Positions 45,934 to 54,557 are shown, counted from the stretch's first letter. The stretch: DNA of 64,000 nt from Actinoallomurus soli (GCF_024055715.1 NZ_JAMXMV010000005.1:248001-312000), one strand, 5' to 3'. The notes: generated from the letters alone by a model not told the origin. Made by a program: numbers and translations.

Positions 45934-47291
45934 CGTGTCCTCCCGGTGACGGGGCAGGCCGCCTCGGCGTCCGCGAAGTGGCGCTCGCACAGCCGTTGCC
46001 GGCGGGCGTCCCACACCATGAAGGCGCCGAGGACGAGCTGGACGACGCTGCGCCAGACGTCCTCCCATCGATCCCGGATCCGCATGGCCGCCAGCAGCGC
46101 GGCCCGCCGTACGCGCGGCACGTCGGCGTCGCGGGGGACGAGCAGGCAGGGGCCCCGGTTCGGGACGGACCGGGTGTGCGCGGCGGACGTCCGCAGCGCG
46201 AACCGCCGGAGGACCTCACGCGCCGCGATCCGCATCGTGATCGGCGTCAGACGCCAGGCGGGGCAGGGCCGGTTCGCGGCGATCCCGAACGGGATGTGGT
46301 CGGCGTCCCGCGCCGACAGGGTCTCCCAGCGCTCGGGCCGGAACTCGTCCGGGTTCTCGAACCGGGCGCGGTGGAACTCCGGATAGGAGAAGAGAAGCAC
46401 CGAGCCCGCCGGGATCGTCGTGCGGTCGTCGACCTGGATCTCGCCCGAGGTGATCCGGTGCGCGACGCCGAACAGCGGGTACAGCCGCAGCGTCTCGTCG
46501 ATCACCCGCTGGACGTACCGGTCGTCGGCGTCGCGCAGCCGCTCCTGCGCGTCCGGGTGGTCCGCCAGCACCATGAGCAGGTGCGTCATGGCCTCCGACG
46601 TCTGCACGACCGCGGTGTTGAAGAACGTGCCCTGCAGGTACAGCGCCCGTTCCCGCGCCGACAGGCCCGCCGGCAGCGGGTGCCGCACGTCGGCGAGGCG
46701 GTGTTCCAGGTAGTCGGTGAGCCGGATCCGCCGGTCCATGTGCCGCAGCCCGCAGCACTTCAGCGAGGTCACCACGTCGTCGGCGTTGGCGGCGATGAGG
46801 TCGCGCGCCTCCGGCGGGCACGGCTCGCCGAACACCACCTCGTAGAAGAACTCCGCCCAGATCGGCATCATCAGGTCCCGGAGCCGTACGGTCGTCATGC
46901 CGTCGATCCCGCGCAGGCCCCGCTCGACGCACCGGGCCGTGAGCTCCTCGACCCGGGCGGTCGGCATGGCCAGGAACGCCCGCGTCGTCCGGGCGACCTC
47001 GTCGTACCGCGGCCCGGGCTCGAGGTGCTCCTGGTGGATGTGCGGGCCGGGTGCCAGCCAGTACCAGAACAGGTCGGACAGGGCCGCGCCCCTGCTGCGG
47101 CCGTCCGCCGCCGGATGGGCGTACACCTCCTTGAACCGGGACACGTCCACCAGGGGACCCGGGATCGGGATGCCCTCGTCGCCGTTGACGCGGGCGAAGA
47201 TCCACACGCGCAGCGCGACGACCCGGCCGGGCAGCCAGTACGGCAGGCTGAGCACGAGAAGGGCCGCGACGGCCAGGACGGTGATCAGCAT
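45930..47291 (-). CDS. Cytochrome P450 with N-terminal membrane anchor
   Basis: 453 residues. The heme-ligand loop reads PFGIAANRPCPAWRL with the cysteine near residue 342, and the ExxR motif is DETLRLYP near 265. The I-helix, normally A/G-G-x-D/E-T, reads NTAVVQTSEA near 229, with glutamine in place of the acid. The first 25 residues form a hydrophobic helix (MLITVLAVAALLVLSLPYWL), giving a membrane anchor that is rare among bacterial P450s, and about 60 residues follow the usual C-terminus. It overlaps the hydroxyacid oxidase gene by seven bases and the transporter by four, so the set is one operon. Confidence 0.87.
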   Translation of the reverse strand: MLITVLAVAALLVLSLPYWLPGRVVALRVWIFARVNGDEGIPIPGPLVDVSRFKEVYAHPAADGRSRGAALSDLFWYWLAPGPHIHQEHLEPGPRYDEVARTTRAFLAMPTARVEELTARCVERGLRGIDGMTTVRLRDLMMPIWAEFFYEVVFGEPCPPEARDLIAANADDVVTSLKCCGLRHMDRRIRLTDYLEHRLADVRHPLPAGLSARERALYLQGTFFNTAVVQTSEAMTHLLMVLADHPDAQERLRDADDRYVQRVIDETLRLYPLFGVAHRITSGEIQVDDRTTIPAGSVLLFSYPEFHRARFENPDEFRPERWETLSARDADHIPFGIAANRPCPAWRLTPITMRIAAREVLRRFALRTSAAHTRSVPNRGPCLLVPRDADVPRVRRAALLAAMRIRDRWEDVWRSVVQLVLGAFMVWDARRQRLCERHFADAEAACPVTGRTR

Positions 47292-48328
47292 CGGACGTAC
47301 GTCCTGTCGAGGTCACGGACCGACGCGCAGCCGCACTGGACGAGGGCGTCGCCGACCTCGGCGCGGATCCGTTCCAGCACGCCCTTGACGCCCTGCTCGC
47401 CCTCGGCGGCCAGGCCCCAGACGACCGGGCGGCCGATCGCCACCGCGCTCGCGCCGAGGGCGAGGGCCTTGAGCACGTCGGTGCCGCGCCGGATCCCGCC
47501 GTCCATCAGCACGGGCAGGCCGTCCGCGGCGGCCACGACCTCCGGGAGCACGTCGATCGTGGCGGGCGTCGTGTCGAGCTGGCGGCCGCCGTGGTTGGAC
47601 ACGATGAGGCCCGCGACGCCGGCGCGGGCGGCGAGCCGGGCGTCTTCGGGGTGCAGGACGCCCTTGAGCACGATCGGCAGGTCGGTGACGCCCCGCAGCC
47701 ACGCGATGTGCTGCCAGGAGATCTCCGGCGACATCGCGATCTGCCGCACGTGCCCGGGGGGGTCGCCGGTCCGGAGGTTCTCGCAGTACAGGCCGTCGGG
47801 CAGGTCGTGGAAGCCGTTGCGGTCGTCGCGTTCGTGCCGGCCGCGGGCGGGGGAGTCGACGGTGACGACCAGGGCCCGGCAGCCCGCCGCCTCCGCCCGC
47901 CGGACGATCGCCTCGGTGAAGGCCAGGTCCGGCTGGACGTACAGCTGGAACCACAGTTTCGCGCCCGGCGCCGCGGCCGCGATGTCCTCCACCGCCACGG
48001 TCGCGGCCATGCTCACGATCATGATGGTGTCGGCGGCGGCCACCGCCCGTACGGTGGCGCGCTCGCCGTCGGGAGCGGCGAGGCGGTGGAACGCCGTCGG
48101 CGCGACCAGCACCGGCATGGACGCGTCGGTGCCGAGCAGGGTCACGCCGAGCTCGTGCCGCGCATCACCCCGCAGGATGCGCGGCACGAGTGCCAGGCGG
48201 GCCAGTGCGGCCTCGTTCGCCCGCAGCGTGACCTCGTCGCCCGCGCCGCCGGCGAAGTAGTCGTAGTGGACGGGGTCGAGGCGCTCGCGCGCCACCGCCT
48301 CGTACTCGCGCAGGGTCCGCACCGGCAC
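47285..48328 (-). CDS. FMN-dependent alpha-hydroxyacid oxidase/dehydrogenase
   Basis: 347 residues of the lactate/glycolate oxidase family, a TIM barrel that oxidises 2-hydroxy acids to 2-oxo acids. All catalytic residues are in place: the first Tyr in YDYFAGGAGDE, Tyr in WFQLYVQ, Asp in VVTVDSPARGRHERD, the FMN-binding lysine in VLKGVLHPEDA, and His-Arg in SNHGGRQLD. The GTG start follows TGAGGGA, four bases after the monooxygenase stop. Placement between a flavin monooxygenase and a P450 suggests it works on an intermediate of a small-molecule pathway and not in central lactate use. Confidence 0.9.
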   Translation of the reverse strand: MPVRTLREYEAVARERLDPVHYDYFAGGAGDEVTLRANEAALARLALVPRILRGDARHELGVTLLGTDASMPVLVAPTAFHRLAAPDGERATVRAVAAADTIMIVSMAATVAVEDIAAAAPGAKLWFQLYVQPDLAFTEAIVRRAEAAGCRALVVTVDSPARGRHERDDRNGFHDLPDGLYCENLRTGDPPGHVRQIAMSPEISWQHIAWLRGVTDLPIVLKGVLHPEDARLAARAGVAGLIVSNHGGRQLDTTPATIDVLPEVVAAADGLPVLMDGGIRRGTDVLKALALGASAVAIGRPVVWGLAAEGEQGVKGVLERIRAEVGDALVQCGCASVRDLDRTYVRC

Positions 48329-48332
48329 TCCC

Positions 48333-49871
48333 TCAGGCCGGCACGGCCGCGGCCTGCGCGGCGAAGAACGCCCGCAGGGGTTCCCGGTGGACGTCCGGGG
48401 AGTCCCACTCGTTCTCGAGGTTCTCGGTGATGTGGTGGGTGGCGACGAGCTCCCCGCCCCGGTAGTGCCGGACGATCGGGTGCAGGTAGTGGCCCTCGTC
48501 CGCCCGGCCGGCGTCGCTCTGCGCGATGCGGCGGACGGAGATGTCGAACGGGTCGTGCTTGTCGTGGTCCGGGCCGTAGTCCAGCGTGATCCGGTAGTGG
48601 TCGGGCAGGTCGACGTGGTCGAACGGCATCTCCTCCAGGTACCGCGCGCCGTCGCCGTCGATCGCGATCACGTCGGCCAGGAACCCGAACTGCTGCCACA
48701 GCGCCGACGTGCGGTTGACCCGTTCGAGCACCGCGTCCGCGAGCGCGTCCGGCGTGTTCGGCAGGGCACGGTGCGGCCACTCCACGCCCTCGTACCTGCT
48801 CTCCAGGATCCGGTGCAGGGCGCGCACGCCGTACCGGAACCCGTGGATGAACCCGCTCGTCCCCTTCTTGAAATCACGCGACTGGGTGATCGTCCCGGCG
48901 AAGTACAGGTCGGGGACGTTCACCGACTCCCACGCCGTCGTCAGGGAGGGGAACCGGTCGCGGATGATCAGCTCGGGCCGGCAGGTCTCATCGAAGATCG
49001 ACGCGTCGAAGCGGAAGCCCGTGCACACGATCACCCGGTCGTACGGCACGTCCTTGGTGACCTCGTTCGCGCGGGCGAAGCTCACGGTGACGAGGTAACC
49101 GCCGTCGTCCCGCCGCTCGATGTTCTTGACGCTCCCGTCGAGGATCGCGTTCTGCGCCTTGAGCTGGTACGTGTCGAGGAAGTTGTTGTTGACCGCGCGC
49201 AGGTGCCCGACGAAGTGCGTCTGCCACGCCAGCCGTACGGAGTGCGGCCCCGCGACGTGGATCACCGCGGCCTTCTCGATCAGGTTGTCCGCGGTCTCGA
49301 ACGCCGAGTTGCCCTTCCCGAGGATCAGCACCCGCTGGTCGGTGAAGTCCGCCGGGTCCACCGACACGTCCGTGTACAGCTCGGCCGTCTCGATGCCGGG
49401 GATCGGCGGGACGTACGGCTTCGAGGGGCCGGTCGCCGCGATGACCCGCCGGGCGCGGTGGACCTCACCGCCCTCGGTCCGCACCGTGAAGCCCTCGTCG
49501 TCGCGGCTGACCCGCACGACCCGGCTGTCGCAGGCGATCCGCAGCTTCGTCGCCTCGGCGAAGTCGCTCAGGTAGCGCACCATCTCGTCGGCGGGCGGGA
49601 AGTACCGCTCGCTGTACCGGGTGAACAGCAGCTCCGAGTCGTCGGTCAGCAGCGAGTTCCAGTCCGCCCGCAGGTTCAGCTCCGGGTCGGTCCACCCGGT
49701 GTGCACCTTGTTGTTGGAGATCAGCGTGCGGTGCCGGGGGTACGTCCTGAAGAAGTGCCCGGCGGTCGGCCCGGCCTCGAGGATCAGGTAGTCGCGGCCC
49801 GCTTTCTCCAGCAGGTATCCGAGCTGCAGCCCGGCCGGTCCCGCGCCGATCACCAGATAGTCCTTCACCAC
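48333..49871 (-). CDS. FAD/NAD(P)-dependent monooxygenase-like oxidoreductase
   Basis: 512 residues. The FAD-binding fold is at the N-terminus (YLVIGAGPAGLQLGYLLEKAG), the linking ATG motif is AATGPSKPYVPPIPG, and the NAD(P)-binding fold is at about 180-200 (VLILGKGNSAFETADNLIE). The pattern fits flavin monooxygenases and the FOXRED2-like group more than thioredoxin reductases, since no redox CxxC is present. The start is one of two adjacent GTG codons behind GAGGTGG. It is the first gene of the four-gene oxidative unit. The substrate is unknown. Confidence 0.86.
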   Translation of the reverse strand: MVKDYLVIGAGPAGLQLGYLLEKAGRDYLILEAGPTAGHFFRTYPRHRTLISNNKVHTGWTDPELNLRADWNSLLTDDSELLFTRYSERYFPPADEMVRYLSDFAEATKLRIACDSRVVRVSRDDEGFTVRTEGGEVHRARRVIAATGPSKPYVPPIPGIETAELYTDVSVDPADFTDQRVLILGKGNSAFETADNLIEKAAVIHVAGPHSVRLAWQTHFVGHLRAVNNNFLDTYQLKAQNAILDGSVKNIERRDDGGYLVTVSFARANEVTKDVPYDRVIVCTGFRFDASIFDETCRPELIIRDRFPSLTTAWESVNVPDLYFAGTITQSRDFKKGTSGFIHGFRYGVRALHRILESRYEGVEWPHRALPNTPDALADAVLERVNRTSALWQQFGFLADVIAIDGDGARYLEEMPFDHVDLPDHYRITLDYGPDHDKHDPFDISVRRIAQSDAGRADEGHYLHPIVRHYRGGELVATHHITENLENEWDSPDVHREPLRAFFAAQAAAVPA

Positions 49872-50034
49872 GCCACCTCAGCCGTTCAGTCAGGGGTCGG
49901 ACGCGGTAAGGATGGGCTCGCGAATCTCAGAGCTTCCTCAGAGGCCGTCCGGCGGTGTGGCCGCGCTCCCCAGTGTCACGAACCGGTCATCTGGCGTGAT
50001 TGCCGAAAGTGATCTTGAGTGCGATGGTAACGCT

Positions 50035-51087
50035 ATGTCGCGTTCCATGCACTTTGTTGGAAGCCTGCCGCCGGACGTGTGCGGCACCCCGCGTCAGGCG
50101 ATGGAGTGGATCACCGACCAGGTCGGCGGCCACCGGCTGACGGCGCTCCCCTGTGACGTCGATTCCGACTGGATCGTCGCCTACCTGCGGACCATCGCCG
50201 AACGGCCGGCCTTCGAGGTCAAGCGGCCCGGCGAGTACACCGGCTACGAGGACATGCGCAGGTACGGCGTCCGGCACGGCCACCGGCTCCGGCCCGCCGA
50301 CGTGTCGATGGAGCGGGAGGACGTGCTGCGCGGGATGCTGGAGGACTTCCGCGCGCTGCGCGCCGAACGCCCCGAACTCGCCGACGTCCGCCTGCAGCTC
50401 AGCCTGCCGAGCCCGCTCGACCTGGCGATCTTCGTCTTCGAGGGACGGCCGTGGCTGTCCCTGCGGCACCTGTCGGTGTTCGCTCAGGCGACCGTCGACG
50501 AGGTGACCGCCTTCACCCCCGTCGGCGGCGGGGACGTCGTCTGGCATCTGGAGACGCCGTCCGTCCTGGTCGGCATGGACATGGCCAAGCGCCTGCCGGG
50601 CGGCCGGTCCCTCGCCGCGCGGTTGCTCGCCCGCCAGGTCGCCGGCCTGCTCGGCCGCCTCCCCGCCGAGGCGGAGGTGATCCTGCACCTGTGCTACGGC
50701 AACCTCGGGAACACCGAGCTCATCGCGCCGCGCGACCTCGGCCCGGCCGTGACCTACCTCAACCTCCTGGCCCCCGCGCTGCGCCGCCACGGCCGCGCGC
50801 TGCCGCCCGTGCACATCCCCGCGGCGTACGGCGCGCACCCGTCACCGCGGACCGAGGAGTTCTACCGGCCGCTGCGGCGGCTCGACCCGGAATGGCGGAT
50901 CATCGCCGGCATCGCCGCCGCGGCCGACCCGGAGGGCGGTGCCGAGAGCCTGCGGCTCCTCGAAGCCGCCGCCGGCCGCGAGGCGTACGCGGTCGCCACG
51001 GCCTGCGGCCTGGGACGCCACACCGTCGACCAGGCCGAGCAGGCGGTCGCGGCGATGGCCGTCGCGGCCGACTCCGACCCGCACTGA
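50035..51087 (+). CDS. MetE/uroporphyrinogen-decarboxylase-fold protein
   Basis: 350 residues that resemble cobalamin-independent methionine synthase-like barrels: an N-terminal MHFVGSLPPDV, a central LQLSLPSPLDLAIFVFEG, and EVILHLCYGNLGN with the His and Cys expected near the metal site. The four-ligand zinc set of true MetE cannot be confirmed by eye, so methionine synthesis is doubtful; a methyl transfer or decarboxylation on a small molecule is possible. The ATG has no Shine-Dalgarno; TTGCCG, 17 bases, GATGGT and then six bases precede it, so it is probably leaderless. It is divergent from the oxidative operon, which suggests a shared pathway. Confidence 0.72.
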   Translation: MSRSMHFVGSLPPDVCGTPRQAMEWITDQVGGHRLTALPCDVDSDWIVAYLRTIAERPAFEVKRPGEYTGYEDMRRYGVRHGHRLRPADVSMEREDVLRGMLEDFRALRAERPELADVRLQLSLPSPLDLAIFVFEGRPWLSLRHLSVFAQATVDEVTAFTPVGGGDVVWHLETPSVLVGMDMAKRLPGGRSLAARLLARQVAGLLGRLPAEAEVILHLCYGNLGNTELIAPRDLGPAVTYLNLLAPALRRHGRALPPVHIPAAYGAHPSPRTEEFYRPLRRLDPEWRIIAGIAAAADPEGGAESLRLLEAAAGREAYAVATACGLGRHTVDQAEQAVAAMAVAADSDPH

Positions 51088-51136
51088 CGCGCCGGCGCCG
51101 ACCCCGCTGCCGCGCCGGCCCCCGCTGAGGTGCGCA

Positions 51137-51173
51137 GGCCCGGGCGCCGTGCCGTCAGGACGGCGCCCGGGCC
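51137..51173. terminator. Bidirectional terminator between MetE-like and LLM genes
   Basis: GGCCCGGGCGCCGT and ACGGCGCCCGGGCC pair perfectly over 14 bp with a nine-base loop. The stop codon of the LLM oxidoreductase lies in the loop. It can serve both convergent genes. Confidence 0.7.
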
Positions 51174-52060
51174 AGCAGGTCCTCCATCACCGCCAACTGC
51201 TCGTCCGGGTGCGTCCGCATCGCCCACAGCACGTGCGCGGCGCCCAGCGCCCGCACCCGGTCCAGGTCCTCCAGCACCTGGTCCACCGACCCGGTGAGCG
51301 GCGTACGCTCCTCGCGCGGCTTCGTGGTGATGGAGCCGTTGACCCGCACGACGATGGGCAGCGAGGCCGGGTCGTGCCCGGCCTCCTCCGCCGCGCGCCG
51401 GAACGTCGAGACCGTGTCGTCGAGCTGCTCCCATGCCATGACCACCGGGTTCAGCCCCAGCCCCAGCCGCGCGGCGCGCTGCACGGCGGCCGGCGCGACC
51501 GCGCCGACGACCAGCGGCGGCCCGCCCGGCCGTACGGGCTTGGGCCCGATCTGCGACTCGGGGATCGCGTAGAAGTCACCGTCGAACCGCACGGGGTCCG
51601 GCCCCCACACCGCCCGCATCGCCGCGATGTGCTCGGCGAACCGCTCGCCGCGCCGCTCCCGTGGCACACCGGCCACCGCGAACTCCTGCGCCATCCACCC
51701 CTGCCCGAGACCGACGACGAGGCGCCCGCCGCTCAGCACGTCCAGGGTCGCCAGCCGCCGCGCCAGCACGACCGGAGGGTGCAGGGGAGCGGCCATCACG
51801 CTGGTGCCGAGCCGGATCCGGCTCGTCCGCGCCGCCAGGAAGCTCAGCGTCTCCAGCGGGTCGTAGACCGTGGCGTACGCCTCCGGCAGCGGCGCGAGGG
51901 GCGCGAACCCGCCGTACGAGACCGGCTCCATCGGGCGCAGCAGCCGCTCGAACGTCCAGATCGCGCCCAGCCCGATCCGCTCGGCCTGCTCCGCCACCCG
52001 GACCACCGTCTCGGGCGACGCCCCGGAACCGTACGAGGGAAGGTTGAGCCCGAAGTCCAT
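51155..52060 (-). CDS. LLM-class F420-dependent oxidoreductase
   Basis: 301 residues with the luciferase-like TIM barrel (MDFGLNLPSYG; IRLGTSVMAAPLHPPVVLARRLATLDVLSGGRLVVGLGQGW). In actinomycetes such proteins generally use coenzyme F420; an FMN enzyme is the alternative. Substrate unknown. The ATG follows GGGAGTGGCGA; a longer in-frame start 13 codons upstream lacks a ribosome-binding site. It is convergent with the MetE-like gene and separate from the oxidative operon. Confidence 0.88.
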   Translation of the reverse strand: MDFGLNLPSYGSGASPETVVRVAEQAERIGLGAIWTFERLLRPMEPVSYGGFAPLAPLPEAYATVYDPLETLSFLAARTSRIRLGTSVMAAPLHPPVVLARRLATLDVLSGGRLVVGLGQGWMAQEFAVAGVPRERRGERFAEHIAAMRAVWGPDPVRFDGDFYAIPESQIGPKPVRPGGPPLVVGAVAPAAVQRAARLGLGLNPVVMAWEQLDDTVSTFRRAAEEAGHDPASLPIVVRVNGSITTKPREERTPLTGSVDQVLEDLDRVRALGAAHVLWAMRTHPDEQLAVMEDLLARAPS

Positions 52061-52145
52061 TCGCCACTCCCGTCGGCCGTGCGGAGAGATCCGTTCCAAA
52101 CTACGTACCCGGGCACCCGTCGTCCGGTCACCCGGCTCTCCTCCG

Positions 52146-52484
52146 TCATTCCTCGACGTACGCGCGGAGTTGCTCGGCCGTCATGCGGTCGAATCGGGAC
52201 AGCGATACCCCGAGGAAGTGGAGCTGGTCCAGATCGGCCGTAGCCACGTACGGGGTGCCGCCGTGCCATTGCCACAGCGGGATGCCGTTGAGGCTCGCGG
52301 CGGCCGACCAGCCGGGAGGCGCGGGAAGGTCGGCGGGGATTCGCTGCGCCAGCCTCAGGCCCAGCGCCGCGGCGGCTGGATATTTGCGGATAAGGCGGTC
52401 GAGTTGCAGCAACTCGGCCGACGTCGAAGGCGTTTCCTCGGTCAAAGCGCCGACCAACTCGCGAAGCCTGGAGAGGGAGCACAT
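52146..52484 (-). CDS. Hypothetical protein, second gene of a small pair
   Basis: 112 residues (MCSLSRLREL to AYVEE), soluble, with no motif I can name. GGAGGAAGG lies four bases before this ATG, a very strong ribosome-binding site. An alternative ATG seven codons upstream overlaps the stop of the preceding gene as ATGA and would give 119 residues. The C-terminal half (WQWHGGTPYVATADLDQLHFLGVS) looks compact. It forms an operon with the next small gene, divergent from the Scr1-type regulator. Confidence 0.65.
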   Translation of the reverse strand: MCSLSRLRELVGALTEETPSTSAELLQLDRLIRKYPAAAALGLRLAQRIPADLPAPPGWSAAASLNGIPLWQWHGGTPYVATADLDQLHFLGVSLSRFDRMTAEQLRAYVEE

Positions 52485-52501
52485 CAGACCTTCCTCCGGC
52501 G

Positions 52502-52804
52502 TCATCGCCGACGGATTTGAATCGAGACGACGTTCTTGATCGCCGCGACGAGGTCGTCGACTTCGTCGGTGGTGAGAATTCGCGTCGCGTCGCGGAGGTG
52601 GGCGATCGGCTTCCCCCAGGACCAGTACCACCGGAGGACGTCGTTCTCGTCGACCTGGCAGGTGACCTGCTCGGACAGGAAGTGGTCGGTCGCGATGATC
52701 AAAACCGTCCGCCCGTACTGCTCCGCGTCGAGGCCGGCCTCCTGGCAGGCTTGCGTCAGCCATCTCGCGTAGGCGGATATCTCTTCGACCGTGGGCTCTT
52801 TCAT
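52502..52804 (-). CDS. Hypothetical protein, first gene of a small pair
   Basis: 100 residues (MKEPTVEEIS to QIRRR), acidic and soluble, no recognised domain. The ATG has AGGGGAT upstream. It is coupled to the following small gene by an ATGA overlap if the longer start of that gene is used. Small pairs of unknown genes next to Scr1/DUF397 loci are common in actinomycetes, but I know no function for them. Confidence 0.68.
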   Translation of the reverse strand: MKEPTVEEISAYARWLTQACQEAGLDAEQYGRTVLIIATDHFLSEQVTCQVDENDVLRWYWSWGKPIAHLRDATRILTTDEVDDLVAAIKNVVSIQIRRR

Positions 52805-52904
52805 TCCGGATCCCCTTTTCTCTCGAAGGGAACCCAGAATCACCGCCTCCCGCTTATGATCGGAATATCTTCGAGCCTTTGTCACGGCGAGGCCATGCGG
52901 GGAT

Positions 52905-52922
52905 CGCGCAAGATAGTGCGCG
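52905..52922. promoter_or_regulatory. Dyad upstream of the Scr1-type regulator
   Basis: CGCGCA-AGATAG-TGCGCG, six perfect pairs, immediately followed by TATGGT, a possible -10. It lies between the divergent small pair and the XRE gene, and may be the autoregulatory site of the XRE protein. Confidence 0.4.
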
Positions 52923-52948
52923 TTATGGTCCGGCGAAAGGGGACAAAA

Positions 52949-53731
52949 ATGGGCAGGATGCCGAGCCCGGCACTGATAACTCTCGGCCGTCAGGTACGGC
53001 GGTACCGCGACGCCGCAGGGCTCCGCCAGCGGGAGCTGGCCGACCACCTCGGGTACAGCGAGCCCTGGGTCAGCGCGCTGGAGACCGGCCGGCTGCTCCC
53101 GAAGGCCGACCAGGTCGCGGCCCTCGAAGCGGCGCTGCACATCCCGTCCGGCGTCCTCCTGGAGGTCTGCCGGCAGCTCGACATCGACCCCACACCCCAG
53201 TGGTTCCGCGAGTGGCGCGACGTCGAGACGGACTCCGACATGCTCCGGTGGGTCGAGCTGTCGATCGTCCCCGGCCTGCTCCAGACCGAGGACTACGCGG
53301 CCGCTCTGCTGGGCGGCGACGAGGCGGCCGTGGCCGCGCGGATGGAGCGCCGTGAAATCCTCACCAGGAACGACCCGCCGCCGCCCGTCCTGCATTTCGT
53401 GCTCGACGAAGCGGTCCTTTATCGAGGACGCGGCGGGCCGAAAGTCATGCACGACCAGTTGATGCATCTCGCCGACTCCGTCGGGCCTCGTCTCACGATC
53501 CAGGTTGTACGCTCGGACGTGAATCCCCGATCGTTGGGGGCGTACATCCTCGCGACCGTGGACGGGCGCGACGTGGCATATCTGGAGACGGCGGTGCGCG
53601 GACTCGTCACCAGCACCCAGGAGGACATCGCGATCCTCTCGGGGGCGTGGGAGTCCGTCCGGTCCTTCGCGATGCCACAGCACGAGTCGATCGATTTCAT
53701 TCGCAGGACGGCGGAGGAACGATGGGGCTGA
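52949..53731 (+). CDS. XRE-family regulator with DUF5753 (Scr1 type)
   Basis: 260 residues. The Cro/C1 helix-turn-helix is at about 10-65 (LGRQVRRYRDAAGLRQRELADHLGYSEPWVSALETGRLLPKAD in shortened form). It is followed by the DUF5753 effector domain from about 90 (WVELSIVPGLLQTEDYAAALL, then a conserved DEAVLYRGRGGPKVMHDQL stretch). These proteins pair with DUF397 partners and act as developmental or anti-sigma-type switches in actinomycetes. The ATG follows AAAGGGGAC. The next small gene overlaps its end by ten bases, as is usual for DUF397 partners. Confidence 0.87.
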   Translation: MGRMPSPALITLGRQVRRYRDAAGLRQRELADHLGYSEPWVSALETGRLLPKADQVAALEAALHIPSGVLLEVCRQLDIDPTPQWFREWRDVETDSDMLRWVELSIVPGLLQTEDYAAALLGGDEAAVAARMERREILTRNDPPPPVLHFVLDEAVLYRGRGGPKVMHDQLMHLADSVGPRLTIQVVRSDVNPRSLGAYILATVDGRDVAYLETAVRGLVTSTQEDIAILSGAWESVRSFAMPQHESIDFIRRTAEERWG

Positions 53732-53817
53732 TCACCGACTGGCGGAAGTCGAAGCGCAGCGGAGAGAACGGCGGCGCCTGCGTCGAAGTGGCCGTGGCGG
53801 AGAAGGCGGCCGGATGA
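53722..53817 (+). pseudogene. Truncated DUF397 protein
   Basis: 31 codons: the start, WRKSKRSGENGGACVEVA, and then an early stop after VAEKAAG. DUF397 proteins normally run 55-75 residues and continue with a RDSKDP-like motif and a TxxxW segment; both are absent here. In another frame the following bases read RDREGRFEVTG, which weakly recalls the missing part and may mean a frameshift. It overlaps the XRE gene end. It could still be a short functional peptide. Confidence 0.6.
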
Positions 53818-53998
53818 CCGGGAGGGCCGCTTCGAGGTCACGGGGCGGCCCCTCACGGGTCATGTGACGGGCTCCGGGCCGAGGCCGAGGTCGATCGACG
53901 GCCTGCGGCGAGCCGTGAAGAGCGCGGTTTCGGAAAGGGAGACCCTCCACCGGGTCATTCCGGATCGCATGGTGTCCGGTGTGCACGATGATACGTGC

Positions 53999-54463
53999 AT
54001 GCGTCGTTTCCTGATCATGACCGTTGCCGCGCTCGCGGTGACGTCGGCCTGTTCGAGCGGTTCTCACCCGGCCAAGTCGACCGGTGCCACGCGCGCGGAC
54101 TCGCCGAAGCCGAACGCCGCGACCGAGTCGGCGACCAAGGCCAACATCCCCGGTTTCTCCGGGCCGATCGAGTCGTCCAGCGGCGTCACCCACGTGTTCG
54201 GCACGTGCCTGAAGTCCTGGTACACCCCGGCGAAGGCCGGCACGCGGGTCCACGTGGCGTACCCGGGGCCGGCGAACGTCAGCGTCGACCTGCTGATGAC
54301 GGACCACTCCGAGCCGCCGCCCGAGGCGCACAAGCAGTTCACGCTCGCCCAGGGGCAGCAGACGAAGGACCTGCGGTTCCCGGCGATCCCGCATGCCGGT
54401 TACGCGCAGATCACCGTGACCTCCGGAAGCAAGACGCTGACCTGCGACGCGGCGAAGCACTAA
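53999..54463 (+). CDS. Small exported lipoprotein of unknown function
   Basis: 154 residues. The signal sequence RRFLIMTVAALAVTSAC ends in a lipobox (TSAC, cysteine near residue 17), so the protein should be anchored outside the membrane. A Ser/Thr/Lys-rich linker leads to a compact beta-rich domain with two cysteines (FGTCLKSWYTP and KTLTCDAAKH) that could form a disulfide. I do not recognise the family. The ATG has no Shine-Dalgarno; GATGAT ends six bases upstream, so it is probably leaderless. Confidence 0.72.
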   Translation: MRRFLIMTVAALAVTSACSSGSHPAKSTGATRADSPKPNAATESATKANIPGFSGPIESSSGVTHVFGTCLKSWYTPAKAGTRVHVAYPGPANVSVDLLMTDHSEPPPEAHKQFTLAQGQQTKDLRFPAIPHAGYAQITVTSGSKTLTCDAAKH

Positions 54464-54557
54464 ATCGTCGCACAGCGCGGGTTGCGGCCTGGTGAGATCA
54501 GGCGGATACCCGCGTTACCGCCGATTCCCCCTCGCCGACCGGCCCATCGCATTCTGC

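Noticed and set aside
43580-46219. Long minus-strand frame of about 880 codons across the kinase and transporter genes
   Set aside because: It is Arg/Pro/Ala-rich shadow sequence opposite the kinase and out of frame with the transporter, with no domain.
47285-48328. Mycofactocin MftD for the FMN hydroxyacid oxidase
   Set aside because: MftD is related, but no mftA, mftB, mftC or mftE is nearby and the usual oxidase active site is fully kept.
44389-51087. Complete natural-product gene cluster
   Set aside because: Only tailoring-type enzymes and a transporter are present. There is no polyketide synthase, peptide synthetase, terpene cyclase or precursor peptide.
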